A stretch of 56,805 bases of DNA. It comes from a virus. Positions 46,802 through 55,774 of this stretch are shown here, piece by piece (position 1 is the stretch's first letter; every line of letters begins with the position of its first letter). The stretch is from positions 1 to 56,805 of the IMG/VR virus record IMGVR_UViG_3300044615_000557; one strand, given 5' to 3'. Below the pieces are notes generated by a model. That model was not told the DNA's origin, searched no databases, and worked only from the letters and a program-made list of their open reading frames with translations. The translations under genes and the position numbers were made by a program.

Positions 46802-47278
46802 ATGAAGAAGTTCAAGGAACTCAGACAACTCGTCAATGAAGCGACCGTGACCATCGGCTCGGGTGTTCGTGTCCAGCCCCTCGCGGGCGACAGCAACGCC
46901 CTTGACGGCGACATCAACCTTTCTTCCTTGACTCCTGCCGCGATCTCCCGCATCAACACCTACCTCGGTGCCATGGCGGCAAAGCCATACATCCATCCGA
47001 TGGAGGCACTCAAGAACGCAAAGGGTCGCCTCCAGATGATCGGTCTGGACTTCCAGATGGGCAAAGACTGCGAGATGCGTCTCAAGGAAGAGGAGGGTCA
47101 CTCCTTCCCTCTCGTCCGCTTCGGTGGGGTGTTTGGTTCGGATGGCACCGAGTATGGGACATCCTATGATGATGGCATCACTCCCAAGTTGGGACACGGA
47201 CTCGCCCTACATGTCCAGACCGCTGTGTTGCCCAACGGGATGACACAGGTTCAGGCACAGATCATACCGACCTCCTGA
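46802..47278 (+). CDS. Unknown 158-residue protein with candidate capsid-targeting N-terminus
   Basis: MKKFKELRQLVNE-Ala closely parallels the T4 internal-protein peptide and the other tagged proteins here. The next segment (VTIGSGVRVQPLAGD) resembles the linker of the protein at 6607 (VTTRTGTGVRPLGG). The C-terminal half is beta-rich (LALHVQTAVLPNGMTQVQ). AAGGG lies upstream. It follows the structural gene by 14 nt and presumably shares its late transcript. Confidence 0.7.
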   Translation: MKKFKELRQLVNEATVTIGSGVRVQPLAGDSNALDGDINLSSLTPAAISRINTYLGAMAAKPYIHPMEALKNAKGRLQMIGLDFQMGKDCEMRLKEEEGHSFPLVRFGGVFGSDGTEYGTSYDDGITPKLGHGLALHVQTAVLPNGMTQVQAQIIPTS

Positions 47279-47294
47279 CCCAAACCTCTTCGTC

Positions 47295-47660
47295 ATGACA
47301 GGCGAAAGCCTAACAGAAGAGAACTACATCAGGTATGCCATGAGGCACTACGACAACCCCCATTGCTTGGGGGTTTCGGAGTTTGAGGAAGACTTGTCCC
47401 GCACGATCTACCTCAAGAGGCTCTTTCGGAGATACCAGAAGGAGCGGGTTCTCCGTGACCGTCTCATCCTGAATCACATCATCACCTTCAACAATGTGTT
47501 CGGCGTGGAGGCAGCGAGGAAACTCTTGTTCTTCCGCATAGAATCCGACCTCCACTACATACTCAAGACCTTCTTGGTGTTCTTGGGATACCTGAAGGAC
47601 AGCGACATGACCGACATCGTAATGGACCAGCACATCATAGACCGGCTCAGGAGGATCTAA
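47295..47660 (+). CDS. Conserved T4-like phage protein (DUF7207-like)
   Basis: 121 residues, helical. LTEENYIRYAMRHYDNPHCL, then FEEDLSRTIYLKRLFRRYQ, LRDRLILNHIITFNNVFGVE and ILKTFLVFLGYL, matches a conserved small protein of marine T4-like phages. Virion assembly seems likely from its position, but I know of no assigned role. Its stop overlaps the ATG of the next gene (TAATG). Confidence 0.78.
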   Translation: MTGESLTEENYIRYAMRHYDNPHCLGVSEFEEDLSRTIYLKRLFRRYQKERVLRDRLILNHIITFNNVFGVEAARKLLFFRIESDLHYILKTFLVFLGYLKDSDMTDIVMDQHIIDRLRRI

Positions 47661-48727
47661 TGGCTGTACTCAAGAAATACGATCGTCAGTATCACGACCT
47701 GTACAAGTACAATCCGATGGTTTCTGCCGAACCGAAGTACGACGGCATTCCATTCGCAATCAACCCCGACTGCGAAGCCATCAAGGCAGGTCTGGACTTC
47801 AGCGGCTGTGTCGTTCGCAACCAGCGGTTCAACAACCGCTCATCTCCCAACAACTTTCCGGGCGTTGACTGGTACGACATCAACATGTGGAACAACGGCT
47901 ACTTCGCCGCTGTCCTCATCACCCCAAGACACGCACTGGTTTGTGAACATTACTACAAGACGGTGCCGTCACAGATTCATACGATGAAATGGCTCGGTCG
48001 CAGCGGAATTTTCCACTCGCGTGCCGTTGATAAGACCAAGCCGATGGGCAGCGACCTGCGACTGGTTGAGTTCAAGGAAGATTTCCCCTCGGATGTCAAG
48101 GTCTACAACAGGATCGCCGACATCCGATACATCCCCATCAACAGGGAGTTGTGGATACAGGACGCACAAAATCGCATCTACCGAGTTCTTCATGCGAGAA
48201 CCACCACCAACACGGGCAAACTTGACGGCGACCCGACGGGATGGTCTTCCAAGACATACCTTGATGGTCCGGAGGGATACAACCAAGGGTTCTACCAGTA
48301 CGGAAACTCCGCTGTAAATCCAAGCGTATTTCCAGGAGACAGCGGTTCTCCCACATTTGTGCTTGACGAAGGTGAGACAATTCTGGTCGGTCTCGCTTTC
48401 GGCGGATCGTTCATCAGCCCCAAGATGCTTGACTCCCTAAAATACGAAACCGGCAACAGATATCCGCTGGAACTCGTAAAGGTGTCCGCGAAGAAGTCCG
48501 ATGTCAATCAGGACGGCAGCGTTGATGCAGCCGATCTCGGTGAACTGTCTGGAGCATGGGGAACATCCAACCCCAAGTATGATCTCAACGGCGATGGCGT
48601 GGTTGACGCGATGGACATGACCATTCTACAGGCGGATTGGGGCTACTACGGATTGACGCACTCGGTCTACACACCGCCAGTCGCACCGCCTTTGCCGATC
48701 ACCCCACCGAAGGATGTCAAGCGATGA
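47660..48727 (+). CDS. Trypsin-like serine protease domain with C-terminal dockerin-like repeat
   Basis: 355 residues. The chymotrypsin-fold triad is readable: ALVCEHYY (His), GSDLRLVEF (Asp) and the serine motif FPGDSGSPTFV (~227). Then come two calcium-loop repeats, DVNQDGSVDAADLGELSGAW and DLNGDGVVDAMDMTILQADW (~283-330), and a Pro-rich tail. The repeat pair with GAWG/ADWG is the dockerin-like ending common in planctomycete secreted proteins. No signal peptide is seen, so it is more likely a virion protein than a secreted one. It may trim or bind host surface proteins. Confidence 0.8.
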   Translation: MAVLKKYDRQYHDLYKYNPMVSAEPKYDGIPFAINPDCEAIKAGLDFSGCVVRNQRFNNRSSPNNFPGVDWYDINMWNNGYFAAVLITPRHALVCEHYYKTVPSQIHTMKWLGRSGIFHSRAVDKTKPMGSDLRLVEFKEDFPSDVKVYNRIADIRYIPINRELWIQDAQNRIYRVLHARTTTNTGKLDGDPTGWSSKTYLDGPEGYNQGFYQYGNSAVNPSVFPGDSGSPTFVLDEGETILVGLAFGGSFISPKMLDSLKYETGNRYPLELVKVSAKKSDVNQDGSVDAADLGELSGAWGTSNPKYDLNGDGVVDAMDMTILQADWGYYGLTHSVYTPPVAPPLPITPPKDVKR

Positions 48728-49368
48728 TAAGAGAGTACTTCAAGTGGAAGTTCAATGAACTCATGACCACCGATTGGGTGGAGATGCCCGCTTACAAGTT
48801 GGGCATCATCAGCGAGCAAGGCAAGATCCTGCGCACGCGAGACACCCTCCAGACCGAGGAGGAGATCCGTGCGTATCCAAGCATGTTCTACACCCTCTGC
48901 TGGAACATAAGAAATCTGATGGAGCAGGGAGAGAAGAAGTCGGTTATCGGACCATTGGTCAACACGATCTTTGCCATGCACCAGTTCTGTCATGAGGTGG
49001 GCAGAGAGGACATTGACGAACTGGTCACCGAGGAGGTTGAGCGTCGTGGGCTTTCCTCCCGATTCGTCTGCGAGGAGCCGGAGTACAAGTCCATTGAGCC
49101 GGGCGACTACATCATCCGAGGTCGCAAGGTTCGCATAGAGACCCCGCTGTTCCCCTGTGAGGAGTACTTCGGGCATCCCGTCTACCGCATTGACCGGATG
49201 GTCTTTGTGCTTGAGGATGTCAAGGAGGACGCTCCAGTCAACGCCGTCGGTCACGGGAACATCGCAGGTGTGTCGCCGGGACAGGAGCCGCCGGGCAAGC
49301 GTGGTCTGTATTTCTACCGAAACAAGAAGAAGACCAAGGAACTCAAGCGGCGCACGGGCAACCTGTGA
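48724..49368 (+). CDS. Conserved T4-like phage protein
   Basis: 214 residues. MIREYFKWKFNELMTTDWVE, AYKLGIISEQGKILRTRDTL and YPSMFYTLCWNIRNLMEQ follow a conserved unknown protein of marine T4-like phages. The tail has NAVGHGNIAGVSPG, another motif I associate with that group. ATGA overlap with the protease gene. A tail or virion accessory role is the best guess; no enzyme motif. Confidence 0.75.
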   Translation: MIREYFKWKFNELMTTDWVEMPAYKLGIISEQGKILRTRDTLQTEEEIRAYPSMFYTLCWNIRNLMEQGEKKSVIGPLVNTIFAMHQFCHEVGREDIDELVTEEVERRGLSSRFVCEEPEYKSIEPGDYIIRGRKVRIETPLFPCEEYFGHPVYRIDRMVFVLEDVKEDAPVNAVGHGNIAGVSPGQEPPGKRGLYFYRNKKKTKELKRRTGNL

Positions 49369-49487
49369 TGGTCGCTATGTATACGCGAATCGTCGCCGTT
49401 TTCAGGGAAATTCCGAGAATTTTAAAGTCGTGTTTGTGGATGTGATCCGAACTTATAAAACATGACTCGGTTTCATAACTTGAACGC

Positions 49488-49516
49488 TTGACTCGGCTCC
49501 GAACCGGCTGTATACT
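49488..49516 (+). promoter_or_regulatory. Sigma70-like promoter for primase
   Basis: TTGACT (49488-49493), 17-bp spacer, TATACT (49511-49516), then CCCTCCAAACC and ATG at 49528, the same spacer as in front of the helicase. The 119 nt before it (49369-49487) hold no gene I can see. Confidence 0.78.
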
Positions 49517-49527
49517 CCCTCCAAACC

Positions 49528-50583
49528 ATGTCCGGATACATTGACACCAAGTTCATCAACATGCTGTCTCCACGCCTTGAGAGGTTCAAGTGGAAGAAGC
49601 AGGGTCTTGCCGTCTGCCGTTGTCCCGTCTGCGGCGACAGCGAGAAGGTCAAGAGCAAGACTCGGTTTTACATCTACGAGCGGGGTGGCAATCACTTCTG
49701 CAAGTGCCACAACTGCGGGTTCAGTTCCTTGTTCGGGACGCTACTGCGGAAGATGGACGAGGCACTCTACCGCCAGTATCGGATGGAGACCCTCAAGGAA
49801 GGCTCCTCCGTCCTCACGCCCACGCACGCGCGTACGCACGCACCCGCCCCCGCACGCACGCGGGAGAAGCCCAAGGACGAACTCCTGACACTGCTGCCAT
49901 CGCTGGACACGCTGCCGAAGGACCACCCTGCCGTCCGTTGGGCGGAGTCCAGAAGGTTGCCTGTCGCAGCCATGTCGCTGCTCTACTACTCGGACAACTA
50001 CGGCGAGTGGGCAACGAGAGTTGACCCCGATGTGAAGGCGGGAGATGATCCACGAATCGTCATACCCATCATCAACAAGGACGGCAAACTGACCGGCTCA
50101 CAAGGACGGATTCTGCCGAAACTGGCCGTCTCAGAAGGACAGAAGCCGAACCGGTCTGTCATCCGCTACCTGACCATCAAGGCAGATAAGGACGGACCGA
50201 AGCAGTGGTATGGCATGGACCGATGTGACCCCAAGCAGCCGGTGTTTGTGGTGGAAGGCCCGCTGGACAGCCTGTTCCTTCCCAACTGCGTTGCGATGGT
50301 TGGCCTGTCGGATGCCTTGAGCATCCCACCCGAACTGAAGGACTCCAAACTCATCTATGCCCTTGACAATGAGCCTCGCAACGCCGAGGTGGTGGAGTCA
50401 ATGGAGGAACTCCTTGACGCGGGACATCATGTGTGCGTGTGGTCGGACAAGATGCGTGGCATGAAGGACATCAACGACATGGTGCTGTCCGGCATGTCTG
50501 CCGCGACCATCGCAAGGGAGATAGAAAGAAACTCGCATGTCGGACTTTCCGGCATGGTCGCTCTCAAGAGATGGTCTAAATAG
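49528..50583 (+). CDS. 61: DNA primase (gp61)
   Basis: 351 residues (T4 gp61 is 342). The zinc-binding domain has Cys30/32/35 and Cys58/60/63 (CRCPVCGDSE, CKCHNCG). The TOPRIM core has FVVEGPLDSLF (~240) and YALDNEPRN (~275). It makes RNA primers on the lagging strand with gp41. A CG-rich island encodes the linker THARTHAPAPARTREKPKDE (~97-116) between zinc finger and catalytic core. Its leader matches the helicase leader. The TAG stop lies within a late promoter. Confidence 0.94.
   Translation: MSGYIDTKFINMLSPRLERFKWKKQGLAVCRCPVCGDSEKVKSKTRFYIYERGGNHFCKCHNCGFSSLFGTLLRKMDEALYRQYRMETLKEGSSVLTPTHARTHAPAPARTREKPKDELLTLLPSLDTLPKDHPAVRWAESRRLPVAAMSLLYYSDNYGEWATRVDPDVKAGDDPRIVIPIINKDGKLTGSQGRILPKLAVSEGQKPNRSVIRYLTIKADKDGPKQWYGMDRCDPKQPVFVVEGPLDSLFLPNCVAMVGLSDALSIPPELKDSKLIYALDNEPRNAEVVESMEELLDAGHHVCVWSDKMRGMKDINDMVLSGMSAATIAREIERNSHVGLSGMVALKRWSK
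49815..49863 (+). repeat. CG-rich island 6 (primase linker)
   Basis: CACGCCCACGCACGCGCGTA then CGCACGCACCCGCC. It carries the palindrome GCGTACGC and encodes a Thr/His/Ala/Pro/Arg linker. Confidence 0.55.
50577..50582 (+). promoter_or_regulatory. Late promoter, CTAAATA
   Basis: Overlaps the primase stop; CGGAGG precedes the ATG at 50599. Confidence 0.75.
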
Positions 50584-50598
50584 GTTCGGAGGTTCATC

Positions 50599-50850
50599 AT
50601 GGACAACGAAGAAGATAATGTAGAAGTGGAAGTTGAGACACCCGAGCAAGAGACGCAAGAGCAGCCGTCACTCGCATCGGAAGTGATTGACATGGTCATG
50701 GACGGCAACGCGAGCGATGCGAAGGATGCCATCTACGGCTTGCTGTACCAGAAGGTCGGCGAGCGGATTGACTCGCTGAAGGCGGATGCCCGCGTCAACA
50801 AGTGGTCAGCCGAAGAGACACCGAGCGAGTCGGAACCAGAGCAGAACTGA
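50599..50850 (+). CDS. Small acidic protein, possible prohead-core component
   Basis: 83 residues: a Glu-rich N-terminal half (MDNEEDNVEVEVETPEQETQ), a helix (SEVIDMVMDGNASDAKDAIY), then RIDSLKADARVNKW and an acidic tail. This small acidic helical layout, under its own late promoter with CGGAGG, resembles gp67/gp68-type prohead core proteins of T4-like phages. The match is by character, not by residues, so the assignment is tentative. Confidence 0.6.
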   Translation: MDNEEDNVEVEVETPEQETQEQPSLASEVIDMVMDGNASDAKDAIYGLLYQKVGERIDSLKADARVNKWSAEETPSESEPEQN

Positions 50851-50874
50851 CATTCAGAAAGTGAAGTCTTCATC

Positions 50875-51768
50875 ATGATCAGTATTGAGACGCATCGCAA
50901 TCTCTATCGGGCAGAGACCAACGAGGACATCAAGGCTTCCCTTGATTATGCCAAGTCCATTCCTGTTCCCGAAAGCAAAGAACCCGTAACCTTCCATTTC
51001 TACTGGAGGGTTCCGAAAGAATTCGGCAGGAAACAAGTTCTCCCGATCAAGTCGGCAATCGTCACTCAAGACTTGTCTAGAACCAAGATCATCCTGTGGT
51101 CAAACATTGACTTGAGCAGGAACAAGTTTGTTCAGCCCCTGCTGCCATACATCCAGACCAAAATCTGGAACCCTGTCAATGAATCCGTCGGGACTCCACT
51201 GGAAGGGTCAAGCATCTTCAGGGGAACGATTGATGACCCGAGGTGTTACTTAGGCGGAGACCTTTTCCGTCTCCTATGCCTCTACAAGTATGGGGGAGTC
51301 TACATTGACATGGACATGGTCGTGCTGCGGGACTTCTCTCCCATCCTGTCTCACGAATTCATGTATCAATGGGGAACCTCCGGCTGGAGCCAATCCGAAC
51401 CGTTCATTTTTGCGAACGGAGCGGCGATGAGACTGAAGAGCCAAAGCAAGTTGGCTCGCGATTTGCTGGAGGAAGTTCAGAGAACCAGCCCACAGCCGAA
51501 CAGCACATCATGGGGCAAGGATCTTTACATGAAAGTACGCGAGAGGAACAAGGACTACCTGATTCTTCCTTGTACATGGTTCAACACGGAGTGGTGCTCT
51601 GCGGTAGGTGATTGGCATCCCTTCATCAAATCAGATCAGAGCAATCACCTGTATGATGGTGCCTTCACATGGCACTGGCACAACCGATGGGATCATCCGA
51701 TTGAGGATGGGTGTAAGTTTCAAATACTGGAGAAGATGGTAGAGGACAAGTTCCTCGCCATGAAGTGA
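50875..51768 (+). CDS. GT32-type glycosyltransferase (DXD family)
   Basis: 297 residues. VTFHFYWRVPKEFGRKQVLP, then YLGGDLFRLLCLYKYGGVYI followed by the metal-binding DMDMVV (~142-147), is the signature of Och1/capsular glycosyltransferases. FIFANGAAMRLK and a C-terminal GAFTWHWHNRWD (acceptor-side His) complete the fold. It lies between the acidic protein and ThyX, outside the main glycan cluster, and could glycosylate a virion protein or the host surface. ATG 50875 has a weak ribosome binding site. Confidence 0.82.
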   Translation: MISIETHRNLYRAETNEDIKASLDYAKSIPVPESKEPVTFHFYWRVPKEFGRKQVLPIKSAIVTQDLSRTKIILWSNIDLSRNKFVQPLLPYIQTKIWNPVNESVGTPLEGSSIFRGTIDDPRCYLGGDLFRLLCLYKYGGVYIDMDMVVLRDFSPILSHEFMYQWGTSGWSQSEPFIFANGAAMRLKSQSKLARDLLEEVQRTSPQPNSTSWGKDLYMKVRERNKDYLILPCTWFNTEWCSAVGDWHPFIKSDQSNHLYDGAFTWHWHNRWDHPIEDGCKFQILEKMVEDKFLAMK

Positions 51769-51775
51769 GGTCATC

Positions 51776-52573
51776 ATGATTACACAAGTCAAGGATGTCC
51801 CCGTGCTTGACGCGGGGCATGTTCAGTATGTCACACACATGGGCGATGACCTGATGGTGGTCAACGCAGCCCGTGTGTCTTTCGCCAAGGAATCGGAATT
51901 TGACTACGACATCAAGGAAGAGATTGATGTTGATGGGCGATCCGTAACCGAGCACAAACACAATTTCAGGTTGAAGGAAAGGGACAAGAAACTCATTTCT
52001 TATCTCGCGAAGCACAACCACTGGACTCCGTTCGCCCATCCCCAGATCACGCTTCGCATCAAGGCACCGATCTCCATCCGCACGCAACTCTTCAAGCACA
52101 AGGTCGGCTTCGTGGAGAACGAGGTGAGCCGTCGTTATGTGAAGGACGAGCCGGAGTATTACATGCCGAACTGGAGATCGGCACCGACCGACGGGGCGAA
52201 GCAGGGCAGTTCGGGCTTCATGGACAAGACCGACCATCCCGTGAACAGGATGCTGAGGGATGCCGACTATCGGCAGGTCTGTAACATGGCCATCATCCGA
52301 TACAACACCATGATTGATGAGGGTGTCGCCCCCGAGCAGGCACGCTTCATCCTGCCGCAGGGAATGTATACCGAGTGGTGGTGGACGGGAAGCCTCTCCG
52401 CCTACGCCCGCGTCTACAGGCAGCGTTCGGACCCGCATGCCCAGTGGGAAGTGCGTCAGTATGCCGATGCGATTTCCGCCATCATTGAGCCGCTTTTTCC
52501 GGTGTCGTGGAAAGTTCTCTGTGGTTCCGAGATTGAGGTCAGCACTCCTGAGCCTGCCCTAAATAAGTCGTAA
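51776..52573 (+). CDS. thyX: FAD-dependent thymidylate synthase ThyX (divergent)
   Basis: 265 residues. It makes dTMP from dUMP using FAD and methylene-tetrahydrofolate. ThyX features are VNAARVSFAKES, TPFAHPQITLRI and the active-site region RTQLFKHKVGFVENEVSRRY (~103-122). There RTQ replaces the usual R-H-R start of the RHRX7S motif, while NEVSRRY is intact. C-terminal QARFILPQGMYTEWWWTGS is typical. The dUMP would come from the phage dUTPase. AGGTCAT precedes the ATG; a late promoter overlaps its end. Confidence 0.9.
   Translation: MITQVKDVPVLDAGHVQYVTHMGDDLMVVNAARVSFAKESEFDYDIKEEIDVDGRSVTEHKHNFRLKERDKKLISYLAKHNHWTPFAHPQITLRIKAPISIRTQLFKHKVGFVENEVSRRYVKDEPEYYMPNWRSAPTDGAKQGSSGFMDKTDHPVNRMLRDADYRQVCNMAIIRYNTMIDEGVAPEQARFILPQGMYTEWWWTGSLSAYARVYRQRSDPHAQWEVRQYADAISAIIEPLFPVSWKVLCGSEIEVSTPEPALNKS
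52560..52565 (+). promoter_or_regulatory. Late promoter, CTAAATA
   Basis: Lies inside the last codons of thyX, 32 nt before the fibre ATG at 52598. Confidence 0.7.
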
Positions 52574-52597
52574 TCCACCCTCCCCCGTGGCTATACG

Positions 52598-55500
52598 ATG
52601 GCACATAGGTTTAACGAGTTCATCAATGCCCCCGATCCCAATGTTGAGTTCGCCCGCCTGAGCGAGGGTGTTCCCCATGGGACAAATATCATTCTTGTCC
52701 GACCCCTCATGGGACATGAGCCGGGCGATGTCTTCACATGCGCTCCCGCGAGCGCGTGCGCGGGCGCGAAGTGCTACACCTACAGGGGCATCGGGGAAGC
52801 ATACCTTCTTGACCCGAACGGCGAGCCGATCGTACTCAAGGGCGGACCGAACATCCTTGACGAGTCGTTCGTTCTTGAGAGCGATAGACCGAAACCCGAA
52901 CCCGTGGTTCAACGCAACGAGGTCATGCGACAGCCGGAACCCAAGCCCATCGTGGAAGCCCGTGTGACTCAGGGTCCAAGGGGAGAGAGGGGCGAGGACG
53001 GCATCCCCGGCATCCGTGGTCCCAAGGGTCCGAAGGGTGACAAGGGAGACGCAGGAGAGCGTGGACTACAGGGACCGCAGGGTGAACGGGGAGAGCAGGG
53101 ACCGCAGGGAGAGAAGGGTGATCGTGGACTCCAAGGACCGCCGGGAATACGCGGGGAAAGGGGCGAGCGTGGAGAGAAAGGCGAAGCCGGAGAGAAGGGG
53201 GAAAAGGGAGAGGCGGGACCACAGGGCATCCAAGGCGAGCGGGGACTTCAAGGACTCGCAGGGGAAAAGGGAGAGAAGGGTGAGAAAGGAGATTCCGGTC
53301 CACAGGGATCGCGGGGTGAAGCGGGTGCCCGAGGAGAAAGAGGAGAGAAGGGCGACAAGGGAGATGCCGGTGAAAGGGGAGAAGCCGGTCCCGCGGGACC
53401 ACAAGGGTCCGTTGGACCTGCGGGCAATGTGGGTCCGCAGGGCAAGGCAGGTCCGCGAGGAGCAAAGGGCGAGAAGGGCGAAAGAGGATCAGCGGGTCCG
53501 CAAGGAGAGCAGGGATCGGTAGGACCGGCTGGACCCGAAGGACCGCAGGGACCGAAGGGTGAGACCGGCGACAGCGGCATCGTCTCCGCCCAGTATCCCC
53601 TGAAGTATGACAAGGACAAAAAGCGTCTTTCCATTGACCTATCAAAGATAAAGCCGACAGGTGCGGCTGGCGGTCCCATTCTCTATGACGGCGGCGGCGG
53701 TCTCGGCGAGGCGTTCAAGTTCGTCTCGGTGTCGGGTCAATCGGGACTGACGGCGGTCCAGTATGACAAGGAGACGCTGACCTTCGTCGCGGGTTCCAAT
53801 GTCACTCTCACGACAAATCCCGACGCAAACTCAATCACCATCGCGAGTTCCGGTGGTGGTGGAGGAGGAGGACCGGGGTATTGGGGTTCATTCTGGTCAA
53901 CCGAGGACCAGATTGCCGCGACCGCCAACTACGAATACCTGATCACATACAACAACACGGATCCGGACTCGTCCGGTGTCGGCATCACCAACGGAAGCCA
54001 AGTCAAGTTCACGAACGCGGGCGTATACAGCATCATCTACTCCGTCCAGTTTGTCAATACCAGCAATCAGATTACAGATGCTAACATTTGGCTGAAGAAA
54101 AACGGAACCAATTTTCCAGACAGTGACAGCAAATGGAGCGTCGTATCAAGACATGGTAGTATTAATGGACATGCCATCGGAAGCGTCAACTATGTCCTGA
54201 AACTGAACGCAGGTGACTACCTTGAGTTGGCATGGCAAACTACAGACCCAAGCCTTTCGATTGAAGCACTTCCGGCAGAAGGTGTGGCACCGGCAATCCC
54301 CTCAATCATCCTGACGGCAACGCAGGTCGCAAACACTCTTGTGGGTGCGACGGGCAACACGGGACCGACAGGTGCTGCCGGTCCCACGGGCGCAAGAGGA
54401 ACGACCGGCAACGGAGTGACTGGATTTGCCGTCGTTGACAACTACCTCCGATACTGGTACATGGGTCCGACCGGAGCGACACTCGGCGAGTACCAGAACG
54501 CGGGGTATGTTGGTGGTGGTGGAGGCGGTGGAGGGATTGGACCCACAGGACCGACAGGACCGCAAGGCAACACGGGACCGACGGGACCACAAGGTCCGCA
54601 GGGAGACCCCGGTGTCGGCATTCAAGGAAACACGGGCAACACAGGACCAACAGGACCGCAGGGACCGATTGGTCCTACGGGTAACACCGGAGATACGGGA
54701 CCGCAAGGCAACACAGGATCAACTGGTAACACCGGAGATACGGGACCACAAGGACCGACAGGTAACACGGGACCGACAGGACCGCAGGGCAACACCGGAC
54801 CGACGGGACCGATGGGTTCCTTCACCGGCGACTATGTCTCGTCCATCAACGGCTTGACGGGAGCGATAACAGGAGTCGTTCGCTTCACCTCGTCCCTGAC
54901 GGCACCGACAGGGGTGAGCGTAGGACACAAGTGGTTTGACGAGGCATCCGGCACCGAGTTCACCTACATCTATGATGGCGACACATATCAGTGGGTGGAC
55001 ATCTCAGGTGGTGGAGGGAACGGAGGAACACAATCCACGGATCCGCTCTATCTGCTTGACCCCACGAAAGTCCAGTGGATTCATAGCATCTTCCCCGCAG
55101 GCACCGCAAACGGAATTCTTCCCTTCGCAGTAAGCACCAGCGGAACATATGTTGGCGGGAACATCGGAAACAACTTCTATAACACCGATGCCGCGAGTAT
55201 CAAGAGATACGGACAGGCGAGAATAACACAAACAGCAGCAAACTCCGTGACTGGAGCATCATATTTTCTGGGAACTCCGATGGCGAACATAAATCTGATG
55301 CTCGGAGTGACAGGAACTACATGTTCATTCCTCACGGGAACAAGAATGTCACACCAATCCACCGGATCGGCTCCATACCTTCTCAGAGCCGGTTTCATGG
55401 ACAATACATCCGGAGGAGGAGTGGTAGATGGTGCTTGGTTTGAATATACCCACACGGTCAACGGAGGAAGATGGTACTGCTATGCCAACAGAGGCAATGA

Positions 55501-55774
55501 GGTGACCGGCGGATTTGATACTGGTATCACTTTCGTCGGCAACACATGGTATGACCTCAAGGTCGTGGTGGGAAGAGATGCCAACAGCACTCCCATCGCA
55601 AGATACTACATCAACGGGACGAGTGTCGGTTCTTTGACCGATGGTTCTATTCCGGTAGGACTTCAACGAGACACTAGTGCGGGATGGATGAAGTATCGGA
55701 CAGGAACAGGTGCGGGATTGACAGCCGACCTTGACTACATGACCGTGATAATAGAAGGAGACATTTTGACATGA
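52598..55774 (+). CDS. Collagen-like tail fibre protein
   Basis: 1058 residues. The N-terminal ~120 residues form a non-repetitive head (attachment side, with a CG-rich island encoding [12 protein letters not shown]). A long G-X-Y collagen stretch (~127-325, mainly G-E-R/G-P-Q/G-E-K) leads to a beta-rich domain (~330-580), then G-P-T-G/G-N-T-G repeats (~585-740) and a C-terminal jelly-roll/LamG-like receptor domain (~790-1058). Collagen triple helices form rigid shafts in phage fibres. It overlaps the next gene by 4 nt. It shares a VTGF...WYMGPTGAT cassette with the second fibre gene. Confidence 0.88.
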   Translation: MAHRFNEFINAPDPNVEFARLSEGVPHGTNIILVRPLMGHEPGDVFTCAPASACAGAKCYTYRGIGEAYLLDPNGEPIVLKGGPNILDESFVLESDRPKPEPVVQRNEVMRQPEPKPIVEARVTQGPRGERGEDGIPGIRGPKGPKGDKGDAGERGLQGPQGERGEQGPQGEKGDRGLQGPPGIRGERGERGEKGEAGEKGEKGEAGPQGIQGERGLQGLAGEKGEKGEKGDSGPQGSRGEAGARGERGEKGDKGDAGERGEAGPAGPQGSVGPAGNVGPQGKAGPRGAKGEKGERGSAGPQGEQGSVGPAGPEGPQGPKGETGDSGIVSAQYPLKYDKDKKRLSIDLSKIKPTGAAGGPILYDGGGGLGEAFKFVSVSGQSGLTAVQYDKETLTFVAGSNVTLTTNPDANSITIASSGGGGGGGPGYWGSFWSTEDQIAATANYEYLITYNNTDPDSSGVGITNGSQVKFTNAGVYSIIYSVQFVNTSNQITDANIWLKKNGTNFPDSDSKWSVVSRHGSINGHAIGSVNYVLKLNAGDYLELAWQTTDPSLSIEALPAEGVAPAIPSIILTATQVANTLVGATGNTGPTGAAGPTGARGTTGNGVTGFAVVDNYLRYWYMGPTGATLGEYQNAGYVGGGGGGGGIGPTGPTGPQGNTGPTGPQGPQGDPGVGIQGNTGNTGPTGPQGPIGPTGNTGDTGPQGNTGSTGNTGDTGPQGPTGNTGPTGPQGNTGPTGPMGSFTGDYVSSINGLTGAITGVVRFTSSLTAPTGVSVGHKWFDEASGTEFTYIYDGDTYQWVDISGGGGNGGTQSTDPLYLLDPTKVQWIHSIFPAGTANGILPFAVSTSGTYVGGNIGNNFYNTDAASIKRYGQARITQTAANSVTGASYFLGTPMANINLMLGVTGTTCSFLTGTRMSHQSTGSAPYLLRAGFMDNTSGGGVVDGAWFEYTHTVNGGRWYCYANRGNEVTGGFDTGITFVGNTWYDLKVVVGRDANSTPIARYYINGTSVGSLTDGSIPVGLQRDTSAGWMKYRTGTGAGLTADLDYMTVIIEGDILT
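52741..52769 (+). repeat. CG-rich island 7 (fibre head)
   Basis: CGCTCCCGCGAGCGCGTGCG followed by CGGGCGCGA. A Cys/Ala-rich insert in the fibre head. Confidence 0.4.
52976..53573 (+). repeat. Collagen G-X-Y repeat tract
   Basis: 9-nt-period DNA encoding G-X-Y triplets (G-E-R, G-P-Q, G-E-K). Imperfect internal repeats are likely sites of slippage and recombination. Confidence 0.85.
54340..54820 (+). repeat. G-P-T-G / G-N-T-G repeat tract
   Basis: Second repeat block of the fibre gene, encoding G-P-T, G-N-T and G-P-Q triplets, interrupted by a spacer with the cassette shared with 56157. Confidence 0.8.

Noticed and set aside
49453-49460. TTATAAAA as a late promoter before primase
   Set aside because: Not TAAATA; the TTGACT-17-TATACT promoter is much better placed.
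52923-54825. Long minus-strand frames rich in Pro/Gly opposite the collagen genes
   Set aside because: Antisense of G-X-Y repeats gives open Pro-rich frames automatically; no start signals or neighbours on the minus strand.
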